From positions 1-64,000 of the forward strand of contig DXBJ01000005.1 of the NCBI GenBank assembly GCA_019116585.1: a stretch of DNA of 64,000 nucleotides. The letters run 5' to 3'. The notes beneath the pieces are model-generated. The model was not told the DNA's origin, did no database searches, and worked only from the letters and a program-made list of their open reading frames with translations. Source of the DNA: Candidatus Faecalibacterium gallistercoris. GTDB taxonomy: Bacteria > Bacillota > Clostridia > Oscillospirales > Ruminococcaceae. Both the position numbers and the translations under genes were made by a program. Positions 16,055-23,937 of this stretch are shown here, piece by piece; the stretch's first letter is position 1, and each line of letters opens with the position of its first letter.

Positions 16055-18277
16055 GTGAGGCGGCCGGTCTGCGTGCTGTTTGCCGGTGCGCTGGGCACGC
16101 AGCTGATCGCTGCTTTTGAGCCGCAGGCGGGCTTTTGGCCCCTTGCGGCTCTTTTTGGTCTGGGGCTGCTGGTGCTGCTGGCCGGGGGCAGGGCCCGGGG
16201 CTGGGGGCTCTGGCTGTTGCTGGGCGCGGCGCTGGGGCTGGCCTTTTCGGCCCGCACCGGGGCGCAGTTCGACGCCCTGACCGCGGCTTACGGCGGGCGG
16301 ACGGTCCGGCTCACCGCCACGGTGGAGGACGTCCAGGAGGGCTATACCCGCTCCACCGTCCGGGCCCGGCTGCGGGTATCGGAGGTGAACGGAGAGCCGG
16401 CGGCCTTCTGCTGCCAGTGCGACGGGCTGCCGCTGAGCCGTGCCGGGGAGCAGGTCGAGGGCTGGTTCAGCCTGGAGGCGCCGGCCCCGGCAGACCGGCC
16501 CGGCCGCTACGCCGACGAAGTGGCGTTCCTGGCCGGGTACGAGCGCCGGTTCCGCCGGCTGGGCCCGGGGCCCGGCTTCCGCGCCTGGTCGGCCCGGCTC
16601 CAGAGCCGCCTCAGCGAGGCGCTGTGCCAGGGGCTGGAAGGGGACGAAGCCGGCGCCCTGGCGGCCATGATCGTAGGGGACCGCACCCGCATCAGCAGCG
16701 AACTGAATAGCGCCTACCGGGCGGCGGGGCTGTCCCACGTGCTGGTGGTCAGCGGGATGCACGTGACCATCCTGTGCGGGGTGGCCCTGCCGGGCATGGA
16801 CCGGCGAAAATGGCTGGAACAGGGCCGGCTGCTGGCGGCCCGCCTCCCCGGCCGGATGGGCCGGAAACTCCACCGGCGGCTGGGGGTCCGGCTGGCCCGT
16901 CTGGAACTGGCCCCGCCCAGGCCGGCCCGGGGCGGCTTTCACCCGGGGATGGTGTGGCGCGAGCGGATCGCTGCGCTGTGGCCGGTGGTGCTGGCGGCGC
17001 TGCTGACCGGCATCACCGGGTTCACCCCGTCGGTGCTGCGGGCGGGGGCGGCGGTCTGCATCGGGGCGCTGGGGGTCTGGCTGATGGCCCCCGCCGACCC
17101 CCTGACCAGCCTGGCGCTGGGCGGGCTGTGGATGAGCGCCTTCAACAGTTACGCCGTCTGCGACATCGGCTTCGAGCTGTCCTTTGCGGCGGTGGCGGGC
17201 ACCCTGGCCGGGGCGGAGCTGGTCCGCCGCCGCGCCGCCCGCCATCCCGCCCGGGAGGAGGACGCTCCCCGCCGGTCCCTGCCTGTGCGTCTGGCCGCCC
17301 GGGCCTGGGACGCCTTTTGGGAGGCCGGGTGCATCACCCTCTGCGCTTCGGCGGCCACCTTCCCGGTGCTGGTGCTGCGGGGGCTGAGCACCAGCCCCTA
17401 CGCTTTGCTGTCGGGGGTGGCGGTGCTCTGGCTGGTCCAGCCCATGATGGTGCTGGGCATCGCCGCGGCCCTGGCCGGGCTGGCGCCGGCGCTGGGGCCC
17501 GTCTGCCGGGCCTGCGCCTGGGGCGCGGCCTTTCTGGTGCGGCTGCTGAACGGCTGGGCCCGGATGGTAGCGGGCTGGCCGGGGGCCGAGCTGGCCTTCG
17601 ACACCGGCTACGCCGCCCTGGTCTGCCTGGGCCTGATGGGCCTGTGCTGGCTGGCGTTCCGGTGGCGGGTGCGGGCCCGCATCTGGCTGCCCGCCCTGCT
17701 GCTGGCCGCCGGGGCAGGCATCGGCGCTGGGCTTGTCCTGAACCGGGACGTGGTCCGGGTGGAGCTGATCGGCGGGGTGCGCACCCCGTCGGTGGTGCTG
17801 GCCCAGAACGACCAGACGGTGGTTCTCTACCGGGGCGGCAGCAGCGGCCGCAGCGCGGTGGAGCGCTGGCTGGCGCGCCACGGACAGGAGCAGGCCACCC
17901 TTCTAGTAGACCTGCGCCTGGACCCCGCCCGGAACAGCCAGCCTCCGGCCCAGCGGGTGGTCACCCCGGGGCGGTTCGAGCCCTACACCGATTTCCAGAC
18001 CGCCCGGGGCGGCATCCGGCTGGATCTGCTGCGCACCAGCGGGGGCGTGGGGGTCCGGGTGACGGTGGACCGCTGGCAGCTGGGGGCCGTGAGCGGAGAC
18101 TTTGAGCTGGCCGGCACGGCGCAGGTGGACTGGCTGCTGGCCTCGCCCTCGGCGCCCGGAGCCTTCCGCTGGGAGGAGATGCTGGCCCTGGGGCATTACG
18201 ACTGGATGCGGCCCGACGCCCCGCCCGCGCCCTCCCGGCTGTGGCTGCGGCCGGGAGGCGGGACCAAAGCGCGATAG
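16055..18277 (+). CDS. comEC: ComEC/Rec2-family DNA-uptake channel with atypical C-terminus
   Basis: A 740-residue polytopic membrane protein. Residues 1-75 hold two or three membrane spans, followed by an OB-like extracellular segment. The ComEC core includes IVGDRTRISSELNSAYRAAGLSHVLVVSGMHV, quoted here as two adjoining motifs (IVGDRTRISSELN and LSHVLVVSGMHVT), then many membrane helices with TGFTPSVLRA. This is the channel that passes single-stranded DNA in natural competence. The C-terminal part (from about 560) begins like the usual metallo-beta-lactamase domain but has no HxHxDH motif. The start is GTG at 16055, immediately after the previous stop. No comEA lies adjacent. Confidence 0.85.
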   Translation: MRRPVCVLFAGALGTQLIAAFEPQAGFWPLAALFGLGLLVLLAGGRARGWGLWLLLGAALGLAFSARTGAQFDALTAAYGGRTVRLTATVEDVQEGYTRSTVRARLRVSEVNGEPAAFCCQCDGLPLSRAGEQVEGWFSLEAPAPADRPGRYADEVAFLAGYERRFRRLGPGPGFRAWSARLQSRLSEALCQGLEGDEAGALAAMIVGDRTRISSELNSAYRAAGLSHVLVVSGMHVTILCGVALPGMDRRKWLEQGRLLAARLPGRMGRKLHRRLGVRLARLELAPPRPARGGFHPGMVWRERIAALWPVVLAALLTGITGFTPSVLRAGAAVCIGALGVWLMAPADPLTSLALGGLWMSAFNSYAVCDIGFELSFAAVAGTLAGAELVRRRAARHPAREEDAPRRSLPVRLAARAWDAFWEAGCITLCASAATFPVLVLRGLSTSPYALLSGVAVLWLVQPMMVLGIAAALAGLAPALGPVCRACAWGAAFLVRLLNGWARMVAGWPGAELAFDTGYAALVCLGLMGLCWLAFRWRVRARIWLPALLLAAGAGIGAGLVLNRDVVRVELIGGVRTPSVVLAQNDQTVVLYRGGSSGRSAVERWLARHGQEQATLLVDLRLDPARNSQPPAQRVVTPGRFEPYTDFQTARGGIRLDLLRTSGGVGVRVTVDRWQLGAVSGDFELAGTAQVDWLLASPSAPGAFRWEEMLALGHYDWMRPDAPPAPSRLWLRPGGGTKAR

Positions 18278-18290
18278 ATGGGAGGTAGCT

Positions 18291-19322
18291 ATGCCTGCTG
18301 AAAGCAAGCTGGCGGCCCTGGTGGAACAGGGCTGCACCGTGTTTTATTTTTATTCGACCGAGCCCTATCTGGTGCGGCAGGCGGTGGGCGCGGCCTGCGC
18401 CCTTCTGGCCCGGGACACCGGCGAAGAGGTGACGGTGCTGGACGGGCCTGCCCCCGATGTGGAGCAGCTCATCACCGCCGCGGGGACCATCTCCTTTTTC
18501 GGGACCCGGCGGGTGGTCTGCCTGCCCGAGCTGGACCCCGGCGCCTACAGCGAAAAGGATCTGGAGACCTTTGCGGACACGGTGTCCGATGTGGAAAACG
18601 CGGTGCTGGTGTTTGGCAGCGTCTTTGAGGCCGACCGCACCGGCAAGGCCAAACCCGGCAAGCGTGCCCAGCGGGTGATCGCCCAGTGCAAAAAGCTGGG
18701 CTGGGCCGAAGAGCTGGTCAAGCCCGGCCCCTCGGAGCTGCGCCGGATGATGGCCGGCCGCGCCGCCGCCCAGGGGGCGGAACTGTCGGGCCCCGCCGGC
18801 GCGGCCCTGCTGGAGCGCTGCGGCGAGGACCCCTACCTGCTGGAAAACGAGGTGGACAAACTGGCCGCCGCCGCCGGGTACGGCGTCATCACGCCGGCCC
18901 TGGTGGCCGAGATGGGGGTGGTCAGCCTGGAGGCCGACGTCTTTGAGATGGTGCGGCTGATCACTGCCCGCAACGCGGCGGCCGCCTGCAAAAAGCTGCA
19001 CGTCCTGCTGCGCCTGGGCAACGAGCCCATCGCCGTCACCGCCGCCATGATCGGCAGCTACGTAGACCTTTACCGGGTCAAGCTGGGCCAGCAGCACAAA
19101 AAGAACTACAGCGCCGTCTTTAAGGATTTTGGCTACAAGGGCAGCGACTACCGCCTCAAGCGCTCGGCCCAGACGGCGGCAGGCTACACCCTGCCCCAGC
19201 TCCGGGCCTGCCTTGGCATCCTGCTGGAGCTGGACCAGGCCCTGAAAGGCCAGCCCGTGGCCCCGCAGATCCTGTTGGAGACGGCCCTGTGCCGCCTGGC
19301 CATGGAAGGGGGCGGCCGATGA
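18291..19322 (+). CDS. holA: DNA polymerase III subunit delta
   Basis: A 343-residue clamp-loader delta subunit that opens the sliding clamp. The N-terminal pattern FYFYSTEPYLVRQAV and the central AGTISFFGTRRVVCLPEL fit the AAA-like fold without a functional Walker motif, as expected for delta. The LLERCGEDPYLLENEVDKLA segment is characteristic. The C-terminal third is the helical collar domain. The ATG at 18291 has GGGAGG five bases upstream. It follows comEC closely, as in many Firmicutes, and overlaps the next gene by 4 bases (ATGA). Confidence 0.9.
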   Translation: MPAESKLAALVEQGCTVFYFYSTEPYLVRQAVGAACALLARDTGEEVTVLDGPAPDVEQLITAAGTISFFGTRRVVCLPELDPGAYSEKDLETFADTVSDVENAVLVFGSVFEADRTGKAKPGKRAQRVIAQCKKLGWAEELVKPGPSELRRMMAGRAAAQGAELSGPAGAALLERCGEDPYLLENEVDKLAAAAGYGVITPALVAEMGVVSLEADVFEMVRLITARNAAAACKKLHVLLRLGNEPIAVTAAMIGSYVDLYRVKLGQQHKKNYSAVFKDFGYKGSDYRLKRSAQTAAGYTLPQLRACLGILLELDQALKGQPVAPQILLETALCRLAMEGGGR

Positions 19323-19936
19323 GCGCCCCCGAACGGATCCACACCGGCCGGGTGCTGGTGGTGGAGGGCAAATACGACGCGGCCCGCCTGGCCCGCCTGA
19401 CCGACGCCATGATCCTGCCGACCGGCGGCTTTGCCATCTTTTCGGACCGGAAGCGCCAGCAGCTGCTCAAGGAGCTGGCGGCCCGGAACGGCCTGATCCT
19501 GCTGACCGACTCGGACCGGGCGGGCTTCCAGATCCGCACCTACATCACCAACCTGGTGGGGGCGGAGCGGGTGGTCCAGGCCTATGTGCCCGCCCTGCCC
19601 GGCAAGGAGCGCCGCAAGGCCGCCCCCGGCAAGGAAGGGCTGCTGGGGGTGGAAGGGGTGCCGGATGAGCTGATCCGCAAAAGCCTGCGGGACGCCCTGG
19701 GTCCCGAGGCCGGGCCGGGGAGCCCGGCCGTCCGGCCGGGCCGGGCCATCACCTACGTCGACCTGTACGACTGGGGCCTGTCGGGCACGGCCGGCGCGGC
19801 GGAGCGCAAATACCGCCTGCTGGAAGCCCTGGGCCTGCCGCCCCGGCTTTCCAAAAAGGAAATGCTGGAGGTATTCAACCGACTGTATACGTTCGAGCAG
19901 CTGGACGCCCTGGTCCAGGCTGCCGGCGAGGGATAA
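19319..19936 (+). CDS. rnmV: Ribonuclease M5 (5S rRNA maturation)
   Basis: A 205-residue Toprim-domain nuclease that matures 5S rRNA precursors. The Toprim Glu lies in VLVVEGKYDAARLARL and the Asp pair in LLTDSDRAGFQIRTYI. A C-terminal DUF4093-like domain follows with LSKKEMLEVFNRLY. The ATG overlaps the holA stop (ATGA), so translation is coupled. Length is a little above the usual 180-190, with a Pro/Gly-rich insert near residues 125-142. No rRNA operon is in the window. Confidence 0.87.
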   Translation: MSAPERIHTGRVLVVEGKYDAARLARLTDAMILPTGGFAIFSDRKRQQLLKELAARNGLILLTDSDRAGFQIRTYITNLVGAERVVQAYVPALPGKERRKAAPGKEGLLGVEGVPDELIRKSLRDALGPEAGPGSPAVRPGRAITYVDLYDWGLSGTAGAAERKYRLLEALGLPPRLSKKEMLEVFNRLYTFEQLDALVQAAGEG

Positions 19937-19985
19937 AAAGAAGGCTCCTCTTCCCGCTGCGTGCCGGCGGAAAGGGGAGCCTTCT
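19935..19985. terminator. Bidirectional terminator between rnmV and the PH-domain gene
   Basis: AGAAGGCTCC at 19939-19948 pairs with GGAGCCTTCT at 19976-19985. On the minus strand the stem is followed by TTTTT, and on the plus strand by a weaker T-rich run. Confidence 0.7.
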
Positions 19986-20014
19986 GTCTGTTCAGGGCCG
20001 GGCAGGCCGGGCCG

Positions 20015-20386
20015 TCACATCCCGCACTCGATGGCCTGGCACAGCGCGGCCAGGTCCGAGCCGGCCAGCAGCTCGAAGCGGACGGTCCCCAGGCCTGAGA
20101 ACCACAGCTGCAGCTCGCCGTCCAGGTCGGCCAGGCCGGCCGACTCGATGGCGTAGGCCTGGATGCGCCGGTAGGGCAGGATGGTGAAGGCTTTCTTCAT
20201 CCCGGTGACCCCCTGCACATTGACGGCGATGACCCGGCGGGTGGTAAAGACCACCCCGTCGCGGACGCTCTGGAAGGTCTGGACGATCTCTTCGCCGGGG
20301 CACAGCAGGGGCGCGACCAGTCGGTCCAGCTTGGAATCCTGGACCGGGCGGAGCTTGAGATAAGTGGGGTTTTCAAAGTCGATCAT
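20015..20386 (-). CDS. Small bacterial PH-domain protein
   Basis: A 123-residue soluble protein that reads as a single bacterial pleckstrin-homology fold: LLCPGEEIVQTFQSVRDGVVFTTRRVIAVN is the typical strand series (motif seen as RDGVVFTTRRVIAV), followed by KKAFTILPYRRIQAYAIES and a C-terminal helix. Such proteins are common in Firmicutes and have no assigned reaction. The ATG at 20386 has AAGAGGTG upstream and overlaps the end of the HAD gene by 14 bases, so the two are an operon. Confidence 0.75.
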   Translation of the reverse strand: MIDFENPTYLKLRPVQDSKLDRLVAPLLCPGEEIVQTFQSVRDGVVFTTRRVIAVNVQGVTGMKKAFTILPYRRIQAYAIESAGLADLDGELQLWFSGLGTVRFELLAGSDLAALCQAIECGM

Positions 20387-20891
20387 GGGGCTGCACCTCT
20401 TTCTTGGTTGTTTGAGTGGTGAATAAGGCCAGGGCCTGGCGGAAGTCCCGGCGGCGGAAGCCGCGGCGGCTGTCCACCAGGACCAGATGGGGCCGGAGGG
20501 CCGGCACGGCGGCAAACTCGTCGGCGCGGTCGTCCAGGATGACATAGGGCGCCGGCGGGTGGTCTGTGACCCAGGCGGCGATCTCCTCCCCTTTGCTGAC
20601 GCCCAGGATGGGGGCAATGCCGGCCACCGGCGCGCCGTGGGCCGCCAGGCAGTCGTAAAGGTTTTGCAGGATGCGGCCGGTGAAAAGATCGCCGTCCTCC
20701 AGGGCGTACCGCCAGGAGGAGGACAGCACCACCTGCGCGCCGGTGCGGCGGACCAGCTTTTGCAGCCAGAACAGGGCGACGGGGTCGAAGAACTGGCGGT
20801 CCATGGGGCGGCGGAACACCTGGTCCAGCCGGACGCTCAGAGGGGTGCACAGCACGCCGTCCACATCGAGGAAAAGGACGGGTCGGGGCAT
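20373..20891 (-). CDS. HAD-fold protein, Swiss-army-knife RNA-repair-like (HAD_SAK)
   Basis: A 172-residue HAD-superfamily protein. Motif I is FLDVDGVLCTPLS at the N-terminus, motif II lies in VVLSSSWRYALE, and the distal acidic motif is ILDDRADEF. The SSSWR segment is typical of the HAD_SAK group found in RNA-repair polyproteins and as stand-alone phosphatases. The substrate is unknown. AAAGGAGG precedes the ATG, and an extended -10 promoter lies just upstream. It overlaps the downstream PH-domain gene. Confidence 0.78.
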   Translation of the reverse strand: MPRPVLFLDVDGVLCTPLSVRLDQVFRRPMDRQFFDPVALFWLQKLVRRTGAQVVLSSSWRYALEDGDLFTGRILQNLYDCLAAHGAPVAGIAPILGVSKGEEIAAWVTDHPPAPYVILDDRADEFAAVPALRPHLVLVDSRRGFRRRDFRQALALFTTQTTKKEVQPHDRL

Positions 20892-20914
20892 AGGGGCGGC
20901 CTCCTTTCCTCTTT

Positions 20915-20923
20915 ATCATAGCA
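20915..20923 (-). promoter_or_regulatory. Extended -10 promoter of the HAD/PH operon
   Basis: On the minus strand TG-C-TATGAT lies about 25 bases before the start codon, giving a short leader. No clear -35. Confidence 0.5.
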
Positions 20924-21024
20924 CAGGGGCGGCCCGGGAGCAAGGCGTTTTGGCCCGGGGCCGGCAAATGGGCGGGATCGGGATAAAACCGGGCGGTAAT
21001 CTGGTAGATAGCCGCCTCCCCTTA

Positions 21025-21033
21025 TGGTATGAT
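21025..21033 (+). promoter_or_regulatory. Extended -10 promoter of the Cof-like phosphatase gene
   Basis: TG-G-TATGAT about 50 bases before the start codon, with no clear -35. Confidence 0.45.
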
Positions 21034-21082
21034 GGAGGCAGTAAAAGGGCTGCAAGCCCATATCTGCAAAGGAGGAACCCCG

Positions 21083-21886
21083 ATGCGCCCTGACCTGAAA
21101 CTGGTGGCCGTCGATGTGGACGGCACGTTCGTGCGCTCCGATTACACCTACGATGTCCCGCGCTTCCGGCGCATCCTGGCCCGCATGGAGGCGGCCGGGT
21201 GCCGGTTCGTGGTGGCAAGCGGGAACCAGTATTACCAGCTGCGGGACCTGTTCCCCGACTGCGCCGAAAAGCTCGCCTTTGTGGCCGAAAACGGCGCTCT
21301 GGTCAAAGACCGTGAGGAACTGGTCTTTGCCGCCAGCATCCCCCGGCAGACGGTGGATTTTGTGGTCGACGTCTGCCGGGAGTACCCCGAAGTGAAAAAC
21401 GTGCTGTGCGGGCTGCACAGCGCCTACTGCCAGCGGGGGACGGTGAGCCAGGCCTTTTTCGACCTGACCCACATCTACTACCACCGCCTGCAGTGGGTGG
21501 ACGATTTCAAGGCGGTGGAGGACCAGATCCTGAAGTTTGCCCCCACCGTCCCGGAAGAAAAGACCTGGGACTACTACCATCTGTTCCGCCGCCGGCTGGC
21601 GGGCAGGGTCGAACCCACCACCAGCGGCCACGGCTCCATCGACCTGATCCTGCCCGGCTGCCACAAGGCCTCCGGGCTGCGGCGGCTGGTAGAGCGGTGG
21701 GGCATCACGCCGGAGCAGTGCGTTGCCTTCGGGGACGGGGGCAACGACATCGAGATGCTGCGCTACTGCGGGCACAGCTACGCCATGGCGAACGCCCCCG
21801 CCGAGGTGAAGCAGGCCGCCCGGGCCGTCTGCCCCTCCAACGAGGAGGACGGCGTGCTGTCCACCCTGGAAACACTGTTTGGATAA
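21083..21886 (+). CDS. Cof-type HAD-IIB sugar phosphatase
   Basis: A 267-residue HAD-IIB phosphatase. Motif I is VAVDVDGTFVRSDYT, the nucleophile Asp being the first of DVDGT. Motif II is VVASGNQYYQL. The type IIB cap follows, and motif III/IV is VAFGDGGNDIEMLRYC, with a final SYAMANAPAEVK. It probably dephosphorylates a sugar phosphate or a related metabolite, substrate unknown. AAAGGAGG lies seven bases before the ATG, and the longer upstream frame lacks a site. Single gene. Confidence 0.9.
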   Translation: MRPDLKLVAVDVDGTFVRSDYTYDVPRFRRILARMEAAGCRFVVASGNQYYQLRDLFPDCAEKLAFVAENGALVKDREELVFAASIPRQTVDFVVDVCREYPEVKNVLCGLHSAYCQRGTVSQAFFDLTHIYYHRLQWVDDFKAVEDQILKFAPTVPEEKTWDYYHLFRRRLAGRVEPTTSGHGSIDLILPGCHKASGLRRLVERWGITPEQCVAFGDGGNDIEMLRYCGHSYAMANAPAEVKQAARAVCPSNEEDGVLSTLETLFG

Positions 21887-21922
21887 GGCCGGCCCCTGCG
21901 CCGGCCCGGCGGCAATTCCCGA

Positions 21923-21951
21923 TTGACGAAACGCCCCAAACGCGGTATACT
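21923..21951 (+). promoter_or_regulatory. Promoter of tRNA-Pro
   Basis: TTGACG (21923-21928) and TATACT (21946-21951) with a 17-base spacer. The start would be only a few bases before the mature tRNA. Confidence 0.85.
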
Positions 21952-21963
21952 ATACTCTGCCGC

Positions 21964-22039
21964 CGGGGTGTTGCGCAGTTGGTAGCGCGCCTGCTTTGGG
22001 AGCAGGAGGCCGCGAGTTCGAGTCTCGCCACTCCGACCA
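21964..22039 (+). tRNA. tRNA-Pro(TGG)
   Basis: A full cloverleaf of 76 nt: CGGGGTG pairs with CACTCCG, the D-arm is GCGCAGTTGGTAGCGC, and the anticodon stem-loop CCTGC-TTTGGGA-GCAGG gives anticodon TGG. The T-arm reads CGAGTTCGAGTCTCG and CCA is encoded. Confidence 0.95.
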
Positions 22040-22048
22040 TCGGCCCAG

Positions 22049-22089
22049 CCGCCCCCGTACCTTTGCACAAAAGGTACGGGGGCGGTTTT
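22049..22089 (+). terminator. Terminator of tRNA-Pro
   Basis: CCGCCCCCGTACCTTT pairs with AAAGGTACGGGGGCGG around a 5-nt loop, followed by TTTT. A very stable hairpin. Confidence 0.88.
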
Positions 22090-22093
22090 GCTT

Positions 22094-22259
22094 TAGGGTG
22101 TATCTGAAAACTCCCCAACGCTGTTCTATTCTACCAAAAAGCCCCATCTGCTGCGTTGCATTCGCTTGCATTCCACCAAGGAGTGCGGCGCTCATGCGCC
22201 TTGCATCTGGCGCTTTTTGGCGAATATCCCAGCATTTTTGACTTCTCAGATACACCCTA
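22094..22259. mobile_element. MITE-like element with long imperfect inverted repeats
   Basis: A 166-bp non-coding element. It begins TAGGGTGTATCTGA and ends with the exact reverse complement TCAGATACACCCTA. Beyond these perfect 14-bp ends the two arms stay about 70% complementary for roughly 58 bases, including a shared CCAAAAAG block, so the whole element can fold into a long hairpin. The terminal TA on each side fits a TA target duplication of the IS630/mariner type. It contains no ORF and would need a transposase supplied elsewhere. Its right end supplies the stop codon of the adjacent transglycosylase gene. Confidence 0.75.
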
Positions 22260-22967
22260 GGCTGCCGGCGGGGTGATGGCGGCGGCGTCTTCGGCGGTGA
22301 GGTAGCCGAACTTGACCATCTGGCCCACCACGTACTGCTGGCGCTGGGCCGCAAGGTCAGGGTTGGCGGTCAGGGAATAGACCGAAGGGGCGTTGGGGAT
22401 GCCGGCCAGCAGGGTGGCCTCGTAGGGGGTCAGCTGGGCGGGCTCCTTGCCAAAATAGCCGGCGCAGGCGTCGCGGATGCCGTAGTAGCCGTCCCCAAAA
22501 TAGATGGTGTTGACGTACAGCTCCAGGATCTCGTCCTTGGTGCAGGCGTCCTCCAGGCGGAAAGCCATGAATACCTCCGCGATCTTGCGGGTGAAGCGTT
22601 TTTCCTGGGTGAAAAACAGATTTTTTGCCACCTGCTGGGTGATGGTGCTGCCGCCCTGGTCCAGGCTGCGGGTGCGCAGGTCGTGGACCGCCGCCCGCAG
22701 GATGGCGATGGGGTCGATGCCGCTGTGCTGCGCAAAGCGGTGGTCCTCCACCGCCACCACCGCGTCCAGGTACAGCGGGGGCAGCTGGTCGATGGGGGTG
22801 TAGCCGGGGTCTGCCTGGACGGCGGCTATGGTGGCCTCCAGGCTCCGGGCGTCCAGGGCCTGGCGGTACATCTTGTAGCCCAGGGCGGCCAGCAGGCAGC
22901 CGCCGGCCAGCGCACCGGCCAGCGCCAGGCTCAGCAGCCGGGCCAGGATCTTGACAATGGTTCTCAT
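22257..22967 (-). CDS. mtgA: Monofunctional peptidoglycan transglycosylase (GT51)
   Basis: A 236-residue membrane-anchored GT51 enzyme that polymerises lipid II glycan strands. An N-terminal signal anchor spans residues about 6-29. The catalytic motifs are VVAVEDHRFAQHSGID with the essential Glu, then QGGSTITQQVAKNLFFTQEK, RKIAEVFMAFRLE and ELYVNTIYFGDGYYGI. The ATG at 22967 has GAGAGG upstream, and the longer frame lacks a site. The TAG stop (22257-22259 read on the minus strand) is formed by the end of the MITE, so the original C-terminus may have been altered. The catalytic domain itself is complete. Confidence 0.9.
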   Translation of the reverse strand: MRTIVKILARLLSLALAGALAGGCLLAALGYKMYRQALDARSLEATIAAVQADPGYTPIDQLPPLYLDAVVAVEDHRFAQHSGIDPIAILRAAVHDLRTRSLDQGGSTITQQVAKNLFFTQEKRFTRKIAEVFMAFRLEDACTKDEILELYVNTIYFGDGYYGIRDACAGYFGKEPAQLTPYEATLLAGIPNAPSVYSLTANPDLAAQRQQYVVGQMVKFGYLTAEDAAAITPPAA

Positions 22968-23195
22968 GGGATACCTCTCGCAAATGCTGATGCAACGGGC
23001 GGGCGGCCGCCCGCCGTCTTTATTATAACGCGGCCAGGGAGGGTTTGTCTGCATTTGCAGGGCAAACACAAGGGAAAATTAAGCTTCTGTTCAAAGTTTG
23101 CAAAAAATCCGGCAAGACCTTGCCCTGCGGGCCGGGCACGCTGCTTGATTTTGCTTTGAGATTGCACGCCCCCGATAGCCCCGGCCCCCGGCTTG

Positions 23196-23204
23196 TGGTA
23201 CAAT
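23196..23204 (+). promoter_or_regulatory. Extended -10 promoter of the two-component operon
   Basis: TG-G-TACAAT about 23 bases before the response-regulator start. No clear -35. Confidence 0.45.
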
Positions 23205-23226
23205 AGAGGCAAAAGGAGGCGCGTGT

Positions 23227-23937
23227 ATGAGCGATACGGACAAGACCATCCTGATCGTGGACGACGAGGCCGAGCTGCGGGAGATGGTGCGGGCCATCTT
23301 TACCCGGGCGGGATACAGCCGGGTGCTGACGGCGGGCTCGGGGGCCGATGCCCTGGCCGTCTGCACGGCAGGGCAGCCGGACATCGTGATCCTGGATGTG
23401 ATGATGCCGGGGATGGACGGCTTTGAGGTGCTGCGGCAGCTGCGGCAAAGCAGCAGCGTGCCGGTGCTGATGCTGACGGCCCGGGGAGAGGCCGAGGACA
23501 AATTTACCGGGTTTGAGTGCGGGGCCGACGATTACCTGGCCAAGCCCTTTCTCCCGCGGGAGCTGCTGTTCCGGGTGCAGGCCATCCTTCGGCGGACCAG
23601 CCCCGCCGCCGGGCGGATGGTCCGGCTGGCGGCCGCCGAGGTGGATCTGGAAAACGCCGCCGCCCACCGGGACGGGCAGGTCAGCCCCCTCACCGCCAAG
23701 GAGCTGCAGCTGTTCCGCAAACTGTACGAGAACGCCGGCCGCATCGTCACCACCGGAGCCCTCTGCGAGGCGGTCTGCGGGCCGGTCTGGCAGGGGTACG
23801 AAAGCACCCTGGCCACCCATATCCGCCACCTGCGGGAAAAGATCGAGGCCAACCCCTCCCGGCCGGTGTCCATCGTGACGGTCAAGGGGCTGGGCTACCG
23901 GCTGGACCTGCCCAGCCCGAAGGGGGCGCCGCGATGA
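23227..23937 (+). CDS. OmpR-family response regulator
   Basis: A 236-residue DNA-binding response regulator. The receiver domain has the acidic pair in ILIVDDEAELRE, the phospho-acceptor Asp in DIVILDVMMPGMDGFEVL near residue 58, the Thr in VLMLTARGE and the Lys in DYLAKPF. The C-terminal winged helix ends with ATHIRHLREKIEANP and VKGLGYRLD, typical of OmpR/PhoB. AAAAGGAGG precedes the ATG. It overlaps the kinase gene by 4 bases (ATGA), so they are a pair. Input signal unknown. Confidence 0.93.
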   Translation: MSDTDKTILIVDDEAELREMVRAIFTRAGYSRVLTAGSGADALAVCTAGQPDIVILDVMMPGMDGFEVLRQLRQSSSVPVLMLTARGEAEDKFTGFECGADDYLAKPFLPRELLFRVQAILRRTSPAAGRMVRLAAAEVDLENAAAHRDGQVSPLTAKELQLFRKLYENAGRIVTTGALCEAVCGPVWQGYESTLATHIRHLREKIEANPSRPVSIVTVKGLGYRLDLPSPKGAPR

